From assembly GCA_021827445.1 (NCBI GenBank), contig JAKAVW010000184.1, positions 1 to 6,177 of the forward strand: a stretch of 6,177 nucleotides of DNA, written 5' to 3'. Source of the stretch: Pseudomonadota bacterium (GTDB lineage: Bacteria > Pseudomonadota > Gammaproteobacteria > Acidithiobacillales > Acidithiobacillaceae). The translations under genes were made by a program, and so were the position numbers. Positions 1 to 5,397 of the stretch are shown piece by piece (within the stretch, counting starts at the first letter, position 1; each line of letters begins with the position of its first letter). The notes beneath the pieces are model-generated. The model saw only the letters and a program-made list of their open reading frames with translations. It was not told the DNA's origin and did not search any database.

Positions 1-179
1 AGGTTGCGTCGGACCTTGTGAGGCACCGTCACCTGGCTGCTGAGCACTTCCGCCAATGCCAGCAACCCGCTGGGCAGGGTGGCTCCAGCCTCCGGCAGCA
101 GGCCTGGACCGAGATACGGAATGATGCGCCCTTCCGCAAGGCCGCTGAAGATTTCCAAAAGATCCTTGTCCATAGTCAT
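1..179 (-). CDS. SIR2-like domain protein (N-terminal 59 residues, continues beyond window)
   Basis: The reading frame starts at ATG 179 (MTMDKDLLEIFSGLAEGRII) and is open through the left window edge; a second possible ATG is at 173. AAGG at 184-187 lies 4 bases upstream and overlaps the preceding stop. The segment GRIIPYLGPGLL at residues 18-29 resembles the N-terminal nucleotide-binding turn of SIR2-like domains (hydrophobic run, then G-x-G). The end, VTVPHKVRRN, resembles a stretch I recall from SIR2-like proteins in nif clusters. If the rest is intact it may bind NAD or a related nucleotide. Only about a fifth of a typical such protein is visible, so catalytic residues cannot be checked. 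It is the last gene seen in the operon and its role in nitrogen fixation is unknown. Confidence 0.65.
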   Translation of the reverse strand, partial: MTMDKDLLEIFSGLAEGRIIPYLGPGLLPEAGATLPSGLLALAEVLSSQVTVPHKVRRN

Positions 180-185
180 GCTTCC

Positions 186-410
186 TTATGTAGCGAGGGA
201 AAGAACCGCCGCCTTGATCTGTTCGATGACCGCTGGTTCGAGGCGAAAAATGCCTCTTCCCCCGGAGAGAGATTCATAACCATTGGCAGAGTGTCTGCTC
301 AGCGCATTGAACCAGTCCTGTGGACTGGTCCCGCTGGGACACTCGCCAATTTCACGCACACTGCCATCGTTGGCAAAACGTGCATGAATGATGACGAGAG
401 ACTGTTCCAT
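186..410 (-). CDS. Small conserved hypothetical protein of nif cluster (74 aa)
   Basis: I cannot name this 74-residue protein. It starts at 410 (MEQSLVIIHARFANDGSVRE), chosen for the AAGGAG site at 417-422 with 6-base spacing. Extension to 473 would overlap the ferredoxin-like gene by more than 50 bases. Visible features are a strand-turn-strand opening (VIIHARFANDGSVREIGECP), a helix with aromatic residues (SPQDWFNALSRH), a GGRGIFRL turn and a C-terminal helix (AVIEQIKAAVLSLA). It has a single Cys (Cys25) and no membrane or export signal. I recall similar short proteins next to nif ferredoxins in other diazotrophs, without a function. Its TAA at 186-188 overlaps the probable ribosome site of the SIR2-like gene. 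Confidence 0.8.
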   Translation of the reverse strand: MEQSLVIIHARFANDGSVREIGECPSGTSPQDWFNALSRHSANGYESLSGGRGIFRLEPAVIEQIKAAVLSLAT

Positions 411-416
411 CACATT

Positions 417-422
417 CTCCTT
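417..422 (-). promoter_or_regulatory. Ribosome binding site of the 74-residue gene
   Basis: AAGGAG on the minus strand, 6 bases before the ATG at 410, decides that start. The site overlaps the TAA stop (421-423) of the ferredoxin-like gene, so termination of one and initiation of the next are adjacent. Confidence 0.65.
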
Positions 423-699
423 ATAAGCCCGAAGAAAATCCCAAAAGTTCAATGACGACGTCTTCTTCACCAATCATGGCCTGACAGGCCAGACGGGATT
501 TGCTGCCAACACCAACAATGCTATCCAAGCGCTCATTTTCGAGACGCTGGATTTTCGACAGGCTCTTCCGCCCTTCCTCGCCTTTGCCTTCGCACTTCAG
601 GACCATAGGTTCACCGGCGGCGATCACCGCGGCGGCAAGACTAGCCCCCACGGGCATCTCGACGGTTTTACCACTGGGTTTGATGGTGATAATGGGCAT
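421..699 (-). CDS. Plant-type 2Fe-2S ferredoxin-like protein with incomplete ligand set
   Basis: This 92-residue protein has the outline of a short plant/adrenodoxin-type [2Fe-2S] ferredoxin. There is an N-terminal beta hairpin (MPIITIKPSGKTVEMPVGAS), a helix (LAAAVIAAG), the ligand loop, a KIQRLENERLD segment and the C-terminal SRLACQAMIGEEDVVIEL, like SRLxCQ-x-DGLVV in the family. The usual loop is C-x5-C-x2-C. Here it is KCEGKGEEGRKS, so Cys36 is kept while the second and third ligands are Glu42 and Lys45. The fourth, Cys72, is kept. With only two cysteines, normal monomeric cluster binding looks impossible. The start at 699 has GAGGAG 8 bases upstream. It lies 41 AT-rich bases downstream of the DegT-like gene and 10 bases before the next start. 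Intact relatives deliver electrons; this one may bind a partner, or bind a cluster as a dimer. Confidence 0.82.
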   Translation of the reverse strand: MPIITIKPSGKTVEMPVGASLAAAVIAAGEPMVLKCEGKGEEGRKSLSKIQRLENERLDSIVGVGSKSRLACQAMIGEEDVVIELLGFSSGL

Positions 700-740
700 T
701 CAATCTTCTCCTCTATTAAAATGAACATAAAAACAACACA

Positions 741-1883
741 CTAATAAATAGCGGCACCGGCACCCACATTGACGGATGCATCCTTCAAGGTTTCGATGAT
801 AAAGGCGATTTCCTCTTCTCCCAGACGCGGGTGAAAAGGCAGGATCAAAGTGCGGTCGGACACCCGCACGGCGGTCGGACAGTGACCGCCGCCGCGCTCA
901 CGATAATAGGATTGGGTATGCATGGGCAGGCAGTAAGAGGCCGCCTCGACACCCTGGGCGCGGAGATCGGTGACGATGGCATCCCGACTGCTGCGGCTGA
1001 ACCGGGTACCGAGATGTACTTCGTACACAAACCAGTGCACCGCGGTGGCATCCGGTCCATGGTAGGGATCCTTGATCCCTTCAAAGGACTTCATGCGCTC
1101 GAAGTAGAGCGCTTCCACTTGTTGTCGGCGTTGCAGAATACCGTCCAGACGGGCAAGCTGGACCAGCCCTATGGCGGCCTGAATATCGCTCATTTCTGCC
1201 TGCAGGGGTGGACGGGTAGGCGCCACCACCGAGCCCCGCTCACTGATGCCCCGCGCGCGATATTGGCGCAAACGGCTGACGGTTTCGGTATCGTCCGTGA
1301 CGATCATGGCACCTTCGCCACAGACCAGGGCAGAGGGCTGGGCAAAGGCAAAAATAGCGCTGTCTCCAAAGCTGCCGACCAGTTTGTCCTGATAACGGGA
1401 GCCGATGGCCTCCGTCGAATCCTCCAACAAAATCAGATTATTTTCATTGGCCATCGTGCGCAGTTCCTGCCAGAATGCGGGATGCCCCTTGGTATTGCCG
1501 GCGAGAATCGCCCGGGTTTTCTCCGTGATCAGGGTCTCACTCCCTTTGGGGGAGATCGTGCCGGAGTAGTAGTCGATATCCGCGAACACCGGCTGCACCC
1601 CATACCACGCCAGGGCATGCCCAATCTGCCACCAGCTATAGGGCGAGAGGATGACTTCATCGCCCGCCCTAAGTTCGTAGGCGCGCAGACAGAGCATCAG
1701 AGCCAGAGTCGGGCTGGCGACGGCGACGGCGTAGCGCCGCCCATGATAGGCAGCAAACGCCGCCTCGAAAGCCTCCACTTGTTCCCCGGCGCTGATGCGG
1801 GTGGAACGCAATACCGCCTCTACGGCCTCCAGTTCGCCGGTGCTGATGTCCGGGTCCGAGAGGGGGATTTCGAGCGCAGTCAT
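741..1883 (-). CDS. DegT/DnrJ/EryC1/StrS aminotransferase-fold protein lacking the PLP lysine
   Basis: The 380-residue protein matches the DegT (sugar aminotransferase) family along its whole length. Seen features are IPLSDPDISTGELEAVEAVL at the N-terminus, the cofactor-loop equivalent ASPTLALMLCL (55-65), VILSPYSWWQIGHA (77-90), GNTKGHPAFWQELRTMA (129-145), LLEDSTEAIGS (152-162, Asp155 for the pyridine nitrogen) and MSDIQAAIGLVQL (231-243). The catalytic segment, normally SFxxxK-x4-GEGG, reads FAFAQPSALVCGEGA (178-192). The residue that should be Lys is Ser184, and no lysine lies between 168 and 264. The family NYR before MSDIQ is also lost (LQAEMSDIQ). Normal DegT enzymes transaminate keto-sugars for cell-surface or antibiotic glycans; with no Schiff-base lysine this one cannot do that chemistry in the usual way. 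It is ATGA-coupled to the upstream 90-residue gene. No sugar genes are nearby, only nif genes. The family call is firm; the function is unknown. Confidence 0.9.
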   Translation of the reverse strand: MTALEIPLSDPDISTGELEAVEAVLRSTRISAGEQVEAFEAAFAAYHGRRYAVAVASPTLALMLCLRAYELRAGDEVILSPYSWWQIGHALAWYGVQPVFADIDYYSGTISPKGSETLITEKTRAILAGNTKGHPAFWQELRTMANENNLILLEDSTEAIGSRYQDKLVGSFGDSAIFAFAQPSALVCGEGAMIVTDDTETVSRLRQYRARGISERGSVVAPTRPPLQAEMSDIQAAIGLVQLARLDGILQRRQQVEALYFERMKSFEGIKDPYHGPDATAVHWFVYEVHLGTRFSRSSRDAIVTDLRAQGVEAASYCLPMHTQSYYRERGGGHCPTAVRVSDRTLILPFHPRLGEEEIAFIIETLKDASVNVGAGAAIY

Positions 1884-2152
1884 GTCGTACTCCGGTGCAT
1901 GGCGAGCAGCAGGCCCGTTGCCGCCAGGAAATCGGACGTGACCTTCCAGCAGTGGTCGCGAGTATCGAGCAGATGCAAGTCAAAATATTCGCCGGCACGG
2001 AAAGGCTCGTCGCTGACATCGCCGGCGGGACATTGGGTAATGGGCAGCCCGGGGAAGCGGGTACGCAAAACAGGCAGGATGCCTTCACCGGACCGGCAGG
2101 CATTCCGGCCCAGATCAAAAAGCACCGCGAGATCTTCGTCAGTGAGTTCCAT
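1880..2152 (-). CDS. Conserved nif-cluster hypothetical protein (90 aa)
   Basis: The 90-residue acidic protein starts at 2152 with MELTDEDLAVLFDL. It contains a proline-rich middle (RFPGLPITQCPAGDVSDEPF), a strand-like EYFDLHLLDTRDHCWKVT and a final hydrophobic helix, FLAATGLLLAMH. This architecture resembles a short family that I recall from nif clusters, possibly DUF6129; that label is from memory and uncertain. There is no catalytic signature; the three cysteines (Cys19, Cys41 and Cys68) do not form a recognisable cluster motif. It begins 4 bases after nifT, with GGAGG located in the nifT end, and its stop overlaps the DegT-like start (ATGA). The coupling suggests co-production with the DegT-like protein. 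The ORF is confidently a gene because of its site and spacing; the role is unknown. Confidence 0.8.
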   Translation of the reverse strand: MELTDEDLAVLFDLGRNACRSGEGILPVLRTRFPGLPITQCPAGDVSDEPFRAGEYFDLHLLDTRDHCWKVTSDFLAATGLLLAMHRSTT

Positions 2153-2156
2153 CCTC

Positions 2157-2366
2157 TCAGCCCTCCAGGCGACGCGCTTCTACGGTAATAGGCAGGAGGG
2201 TATCACCGGGCATCTCCGGTAGTTCCAGGCGCCAGCCGTTAGCCAGCGTCACCGTTCCGCCCCACAGCTCCGGCTTCTGACACTCGGTAATGGGTTCTTC
2301 AAGGTCCTTCTTGGGCACATACGCCGTCAGCTCACCAGCGGCATTTTTACGAATCATCACCTTCAT
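2157..2366 (-). CDS. nifT: Nitrogen fixation protein NifT/FixU
   Basis: This 69-residue protein has the length and sequence of the NifT/FixU family. It opens with MKVMIRKNAAGELTAYVPKK, then DLEEPI, a central GGTVTLANGWRLELPEMP and the C-terminal LPITVEARRLEG. NifT is conserved in many nif clusters but mutants usually have little phenotype, and its biochemical role is unsettled. In Azotobacter and Klebsiella nifT follows nifHDK. Here it lies directly after nifS (15 bases) in the accessory block. An AAGGA site precedes the ATG at 2366. Four bases separate its stop from the next start. Only the identification, not a function, is secure. Confidence 0.93.
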   Translation of the reverse strand: MKVMIRKNAAGELTAYVPKKDLEEPITECQKPELWGGTVTLANGWRLELPEMPGDTLLPITVEARRLEG

Positions 2367-2381
2367 GGGGTATTCCTTATT

Positions 2382-3563
2382 TTAGTGTGCACAAGAAATC
2401 GGGGCGTCGGCCGTCATCGGCGGCATGTCCATCATGCCCAGCAGGATACCTGGTAATACGCGGAGCAGCCGCTCCACATCCTCCGACCGGTTCATGCGTC
2501 CAAAGGAGAAACGCAGTGAGGACAGCACTGCCGTTTTAGAAAAGCCCATAGCCGTGAGCACATGGGAAGGTTCCTGCCCGCCAGCAGCACAGGCCGCACC
2601 GGCCGCAGCCGTAATGCCCTCCTGTTCCAGGCGATAGAGCAACTCTTCACCGTCGAGAGCGATAAACCCAACATTGCTGGTATTGGGTAAACGCTCGGCT
2701 TCCTGTCCGTGGATGCGCGCACACGGCATGAAAGCCAACAAACCTTGTTCAAAATAATCGCGCAATTCCCGCAAGTAACGCGCCTCGTGTTCGATATTGG
2801 TGAGCAGACGGGCAGCGGCCGCAAAACCGGCGATGGCGGGAACATTCTCGGTGCCGCCCCGCCGTCCCCGTTCCTGATGACCATGAAACAAGGGTGGTAA
2901 GGCAATACCTTTGCGGACGAACAATGCCCCCACGCCTTTGGGGCCATGAATCTTGTGCGCCGAGCAGGATAAAAAATCCACGCCGGAAGCGGCGGCATTC
3001 ACAGATAGCTTGCCGAGCGCCTGGGTCGCATCCGTATGGAAAAAAGCCCCCGCGTCATGCGCCATGGCAGCCGCTTCAGTAACAGGAAAGAGCACACCCG
3101 TTTCATTGTTTGCCCACATCAGCGAAACCAGGGCGGTATCCGGACGCAAGGCAGCGCGCAGGTCTTCCAGGTCCAGGCGTCCCTCTTCATCCACCGGGAG
3201 GTAACTTACCTCTATCCCGAGACGTTCCAGATGCTGACACATCAAAAGAACTGAGGGATGTTCCACCTGGCTGGTAATCAGATGGCGTTTGCCTTTGGTC
3301 AGGGAGAGTGCGCCCAGGATCGCCGTATGATTGCTCTCCGTCGCGCCACTGGTAAAAATCAGTTCCGCAGGTGAGGAGCCCAACAATTTGGCCACTGCGA
3401 CCCGCGCCTCACCCAAAGCTTTCTTGACACTTACACCCGCTTCGGAGGCGCTGGAAGGATTGGCATATTCTGTGGATAAATAAGGCAGCATGGCATCCAA
3501 TGCCGCCGGCGCCAAGGCCGTTGTCGCGTTATTATCGAGATAAATGCTGCGCGTTATGTTCAT
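2382..3563 (-). CDS. nifS: Cysteine desulfurase NifS
   Basis: NifS is a PLP enzyme that converts L-cysteine to alanine and leaves a persulfide on its active-site Cys, supplying sulfur for nitrogenase Fe-S clusters (with NifU as the usual scaffold). The 393-residue protein begins MNITRSIYLDNNATT. The PLP lysine is Lys204 in SAHKIHGPKG, His102 (EHPS) stacks on the cofactor, and Asp178 lies in HTDATQALGK. The persulfide Cys is Cys325 in GAACAAGGQEPSHVL, the same number as in A. vinelandii NifS. The RGGTEN motif is also present. The serines around the active Cys in many NifS proteins (GSACTSG) are alanines here (GAACAAG). The start at 3563 overlaps the nifZ2 stop (ATGA), with AAGGG about 9 bases upstream. 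A longer reading to 3605 only adds 14 Arg-rich residues inside nifZ2. nifT follows after 15 bases. No nifU or nifV is adjacent in this window. Confidence 0.97.
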   Translation of the reverse strand: MNITRSIYLDNNATTALAPAALDAMLPYLSTEYANPSSASEAGVSVKKALGEARVAVAKLLGSSPAELIFTSGATESNHTAILGALSLTKGKRHLITSQVEHPSVLLMCQHLERLGIEVSYLPVDEEGRLDLEDLRAALRPDTALVSLMWANNETGVLFPVTEAAAMAHDAGAFFHTDATQALGKLSVNAAASGVDFLSCSAHKIHGPKGVGALFVRKGIALPPLFHGHQERGRRGGTENVPAIAGFAAAARLLTNIEHEARYLRELRDYFEQGLLAFMPCARIHGQEAERLPNTSNVGFIALDGEELLYRLEQEGITAAAGAACAAGGQEPSHVLTAMGFSKTAVLSSLRFSFGRMNRSEDVERLLRVLPGILLGMMDMPPMTADAPISCAH

Positions 3564-3814
3564 GGCTTCTGCCCTTCGACGGGTAGAATTTCCTCTTCCA
3601 GGCAACCGACCACCATGCCATTGGCAAACTCCACGAGGTAGAGCGGCATGTTGCTCTCTTCGTGATGTCCTACCCGCACGATTTCTCCCGGACTATCCTT
3701 GGCTACCAGCAAGGCCCCTTCGGCCTCCCCCGGATAAGTCCCATCATTAAAAATATCATCGCAAGCCCATACTCTTAGGCCCCAATCAAATCGCGGCAGA
3801 CGTAAATCCATCAT
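3560..3814 (-). CDS. nifZ: Second NifZ-family protein
   Basis: The 84-residue product is a diverged NifZ domain. It keeps the diagnostic DIFNDGTYPG turn near residue 20, then GALLVAKDSPGEIVRVGHHE, a LYLVEFANGMVVGCLEEEIL end and a short tail. Compared with the first copy it has lost the GT-x-LQ loop and gained acidic residues and two cysteines (Cys18, Cys67). It begins with ATGATG at 3814, overlapping the previous stop (ATGA), with AGGAGGAGAG just upstream. It ends with an ATGA overlap onto nifS, so nifZ-nifZ-nifS are tightly coupled. It could be a partner or specialised paralogue of the first NifZ, or the separated second half of a longer ancestral NifZ. The family assignment is good; a separate function is unknown. 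Confidence 0.85.
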   Translation of the reverse strand: MMDLRLPRFDWGLRVWACDDIFNDGTYPGEAEGALLVAKDSPGEIVRVGHHEESNMPLYLVEFANGMVVGCLEEEILPVEGQKP

Positions 3815-4113
3815 GGGATTCTCTCCTCCTGAACCAGATTGCTTTCGATCAGATCCAGTTCACGGCCTTTCATGCCGACCAGATGACCACGCTCATAAAA
3901 ATCCACGCCATAAATATAAAATTGCTGCAAGTAGGTGCCGATACTGATGATAAAACCGATATCGCCTTTTGTAACAATCACCTCGCCAATTTCCGCGCCG
4001 GTGAATGTCCCATCATTTTTCACATGTTTGCGAGAACGGACTTTATCCCCATAATTGAACTCGGGTTCTGCGCCAAGCTCCACGGTCGCGCTGTCTCTGC
4101 TCATACCGGCCAT
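3811..4113 (-). CDS. nifZ: Nitrogen fixation protein NifZ
   Basis: The 100-residue product carries one complete NifZ domain at about residues 18-90: YGDKVRSRKHVKNDGTFTG, then GEVIVTKGDIGFIISIGTYL, the IYGVDFYERG strand and VGMKGRELDLIE. NifZ acts in the cytoplasm as a chaperone-like factor in MoFe protein maturation, needed for formation of the second P-cluster in A. vinelandii. The protein is shorter than the roughly 150-residue NifZ of Klebsiella and Azotobacter. A second NifZ-like gene follows immediately, linked by ATGA, so the two together equal about one long NifZ plus extra. The start at 4113 is supported by GGGGAGG seven bases upstream. Confidence 0.92.
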   Translation of the reverse strand: MAGMSRDSATVELGAEPEFNYGDKVRSRKHVKNDGTFTGAEIGEVIVTKGDIGFIISIGTYLQQFYIYGVDFYERGHLVGMKGRELDLIESNLVQEERIP

Positions 4114-4892
4114 GATTCATCCTCCCCTGGCAATCGTTGTCTGGAAAGCGGTTCGCCTTTCCCCACGCGTTCCGCAGCGCAACGACGTACCTCATAATCC
4201 TCATCTGCCAACAGGCGGATTACCGCTTCCTGGCTCCCGCGCGCCGCCACCTCGTAGCGGATACGCCAATCCGTATCGTCCACCAGTGTGGAAAGGATCG
4301 ACACCGGTACCCGTTCGATGGCATCAAGACGGACCCCGGGATCATCGTCCTGCAGCATTTTGACCAGAACATCCACGCCGATACGTTTGGCCACAACGCG
4401 CCGAACCTCCACGTCGGAATCATGCATCATGAGCGGCAATAGACCTTTGGGCAGGCGACGCACCACCTCCAGACGCACGTAATAATCCGCGTCGCGCATC
4501 ATGGCAGACAGGTTACGTTCATCCAGCCGCGCAGCTACCCGGATACGCACTTCCCGATGCGGATCGTGGATCATCCGCAGCAGATAGCGTTGCGGAAGCC
4601 GCTGCGCTACTGCCCAGCGCACGGTTTCATCCGGATCGTTCATGAGTGCCGGCAGATGAAAAATATCCGCGTAACGCGCTGCGCAAGCCCGCACTTCAAA
4701 GTAGCCGTGTTGCAGATAATCCTTGGCGATCTGCGGATTCCAGCGAAAAAAACGATCCACCCTTTTGGCGTAGCGATCATGCATACAGGCATGCAACGGC
4801 TCGCACTTCAGCCCCTGGATCTTGCGCTCAGGACAAGCCTCACAGGAGACGGCGCAGCCCTGCCAGTCAATGGCCTCATCCGGATCACTCAT
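4101..4892 (-). CDS. Leucine-rich-repeat-variant protein with N-terminal 4Fe-4S motif (LRV protein)
   Basis: This 263-residue protein belongs to the LRV family, first described from the Azotobacter vinelandii nif region, where an N-terminal [4Fe-4S] domain caps a right-handed solenoid. Here the N-terminus has Cys13, Cys17, Cys20, Cys30 and Cys36 (GCAVSCEACPE, then LKCEPLHACMHD), enough for a cluster. From residue 63 there are seven consecutive 24-residue units (63-86, 87-110, 111-134, 135-158, 159-182, 183-206, 207-230) and a partial eighth from 231. Each unit follows the pattern D-x2-x-VR-x2-AA-x-R-(V/L)-x5-L-x2-(M/L)-x2-D. The repeat surface is rich in Arg and Asp, which suggests a docking platform. 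The biochemical role in nitrogen fixation is undefined. The start at 4892 has a perfect AGGAGG site inside the TPR gene and overlaps that gene by 8 bases. The 3' end overlaps nifZ by 13 bases. Confidence 0.92.
   Translation of the reverse strand: MSDPDEAIDWQGCAVSCEACPERKIQGLKCEPLHACMHDRYAKRVDRFFRWNPQIAKDYLQHGYFEVRACAARYADIFHLPALMNDPDETVRWAVAQRLPQRYLLRMIHDPHREVRIRVAARLDERNLSAMMRDADYYVRLEVVRRLPKGLLPLMMHDSDVEVRRVVAKRIGVDVLVKMLQDDDPGVRLDAIERVPVSILSTLVDDTDWRIRYEVAARGSQEAVIRLLADEDYEVRRCAAERVGKGEPLSRQRLPGEDESWPV
4121..4127 (-). promoter_or_regulatory. Ribosome binding site of first nifZ
   Basis: GGGGAGG on the minus strand lies 7 bases before the ATG at 4113 and inside the last codons of the LRV gene. 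It favours the 4113 start (MAGMSRD) over a second in-frame ATG at 4104. That second ATG forms an ATGA overlap with the LRV stop but has no Shine-Dalgarno of its own. Confidence 0.6.
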
Positions 4893-5397
4893 CTTCGTCC
4901 TCCTCTTTTTTTTGCAGGACTTCCAGCAGCACCCGGGCCTGTATTTTATCCGTCGGGTCCAGTTCGATGAGTTTGTCCATGATTTTGCTGCCCGTAGCCA
5001 GATGACCCAGACGCAAATGCAGATAACCATAGGCCTTCAGCACGAACATATAAAAACGTGCCCGCGGTGCGTCAAAACTGCCAAATTCCGCCTGCCGCTC
5101 CCTTACCTTGCGCCAGTCCGGGTCAATACCCAAGTCTGCGGCGCTGCGCTGCAGACAGATGCGAGCCGTAGCCAGCGCCTCGTTCAGTCGACCTTTATAG
5201 AAATAAAATTTGTACAATCCCAAGTAAACGACCATGTGTTCGGGCGCGATGGCGATGGCATCCATCAGATGATCCTCGGCGCGCACATCGTCCGCATAAG
5301 AGCGCGCCGCGAGATGCAGATGGCGTTCCGCCGCCTCCGGCAGGAGGCCTTCATAGTAACGGCGGTTCAACCATTCATCATCCCAGATATTGCTCAT
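4885..5397 (-). CDS. TPR-like helical-repeat protein of nif cluster
   Basis: This 170-residue soluble protein has TPR-like helix pairs. One stretch at about residues 38-85 has spaced Ala, Tyr, Leu and Gly plus a proline-bounded turn (AIAIAPEHMVVYLGLYKFYF, then KGRLNEALATARICL). A second at about 115-160 contains YGYLHLRLGHLATGSKIMDK followed by LIELDPTDK, a typical TPR helix-B ending. It finishes in a highly charged tail, QKKEEDEDE. TPR proteins are protein-binding scaffolds. Genes of this type occur in nif clusters of several proteobacteria, but I know no defined function. The start at 5397 overlaps the previous stop by ATGA and has only a weak AAGGG site, so coupling probably drives its translation. 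Its last 8 bases overlap the LRV gene, whose ribosome site lies inside this coding end. No cysteine pattern suggests metal binding. Confidence 0.85.
   Translation of the reverse strand: MSNIWDDEWLNRRYYEGLLPEAAERHLHLAARSYADDVRAEDHLMDAIAIAPEHMVVYLGLYKFYFYKGRLNEALATARICLQRSAADLGIDPDWRKVRERQAEFGSFDAPRARFYMFVLKAYGYLHLRLGHLATGSKIMDKLIELDPTDKIQARVLLEVLQKKEEDEDE
4899..4904 (-). promoter_or_regulatory. Ribosome binding site of the LRV gene
   Basis: The bases read AGGAGG on the minus strand, 6 bases before the ATG at 4892, and lie inside the codons for the acidic tail of the TPR gene. This perfect Shine-Dalgarno decides the LRV start against an alternative ATG at 5030, which would put 46 unlikely residues, rich in Trp, Cys and Arg, in front of the Cys cluster. 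An A8 run on the coding strand (4906-4913) directly precedes it. Confidence 0.8.

Noticed and set aside
700..740. AT-rich 41-base gap considered as an internal promoter
   Set aside because: No -24/-12 (GG-N10-GC type) sigma-54 element and no clear -35/-10 pair could be found; it holds the ribosome site of the ferredoxin-like gene and nothing else visible.
831..2222. Long plus-strand ORF (463 codons) across the DegT-like and 90-residue genes
   Set aside because: It is antisense to two well-supported minus-strand genes, its translation has no recognisable domain, and its open frame follows from the GC-rich opposite strand.
3564..3605. 14-residue N-terminal extension of NifS
   Set aside because: It overlaps the nifZ2 end. 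NifS proteins normally begin just before YLDNNATT, and with the 3563 start the active Cys is residue 325, as in A. vinelandii.
4893..5030. 46-residue N-terminal extension of the LRV protein
   Set aside because: The extension is low-likelihood sequence wholly inside the TPR gene, and a perfect AGGAGG site supports ATG 4892.
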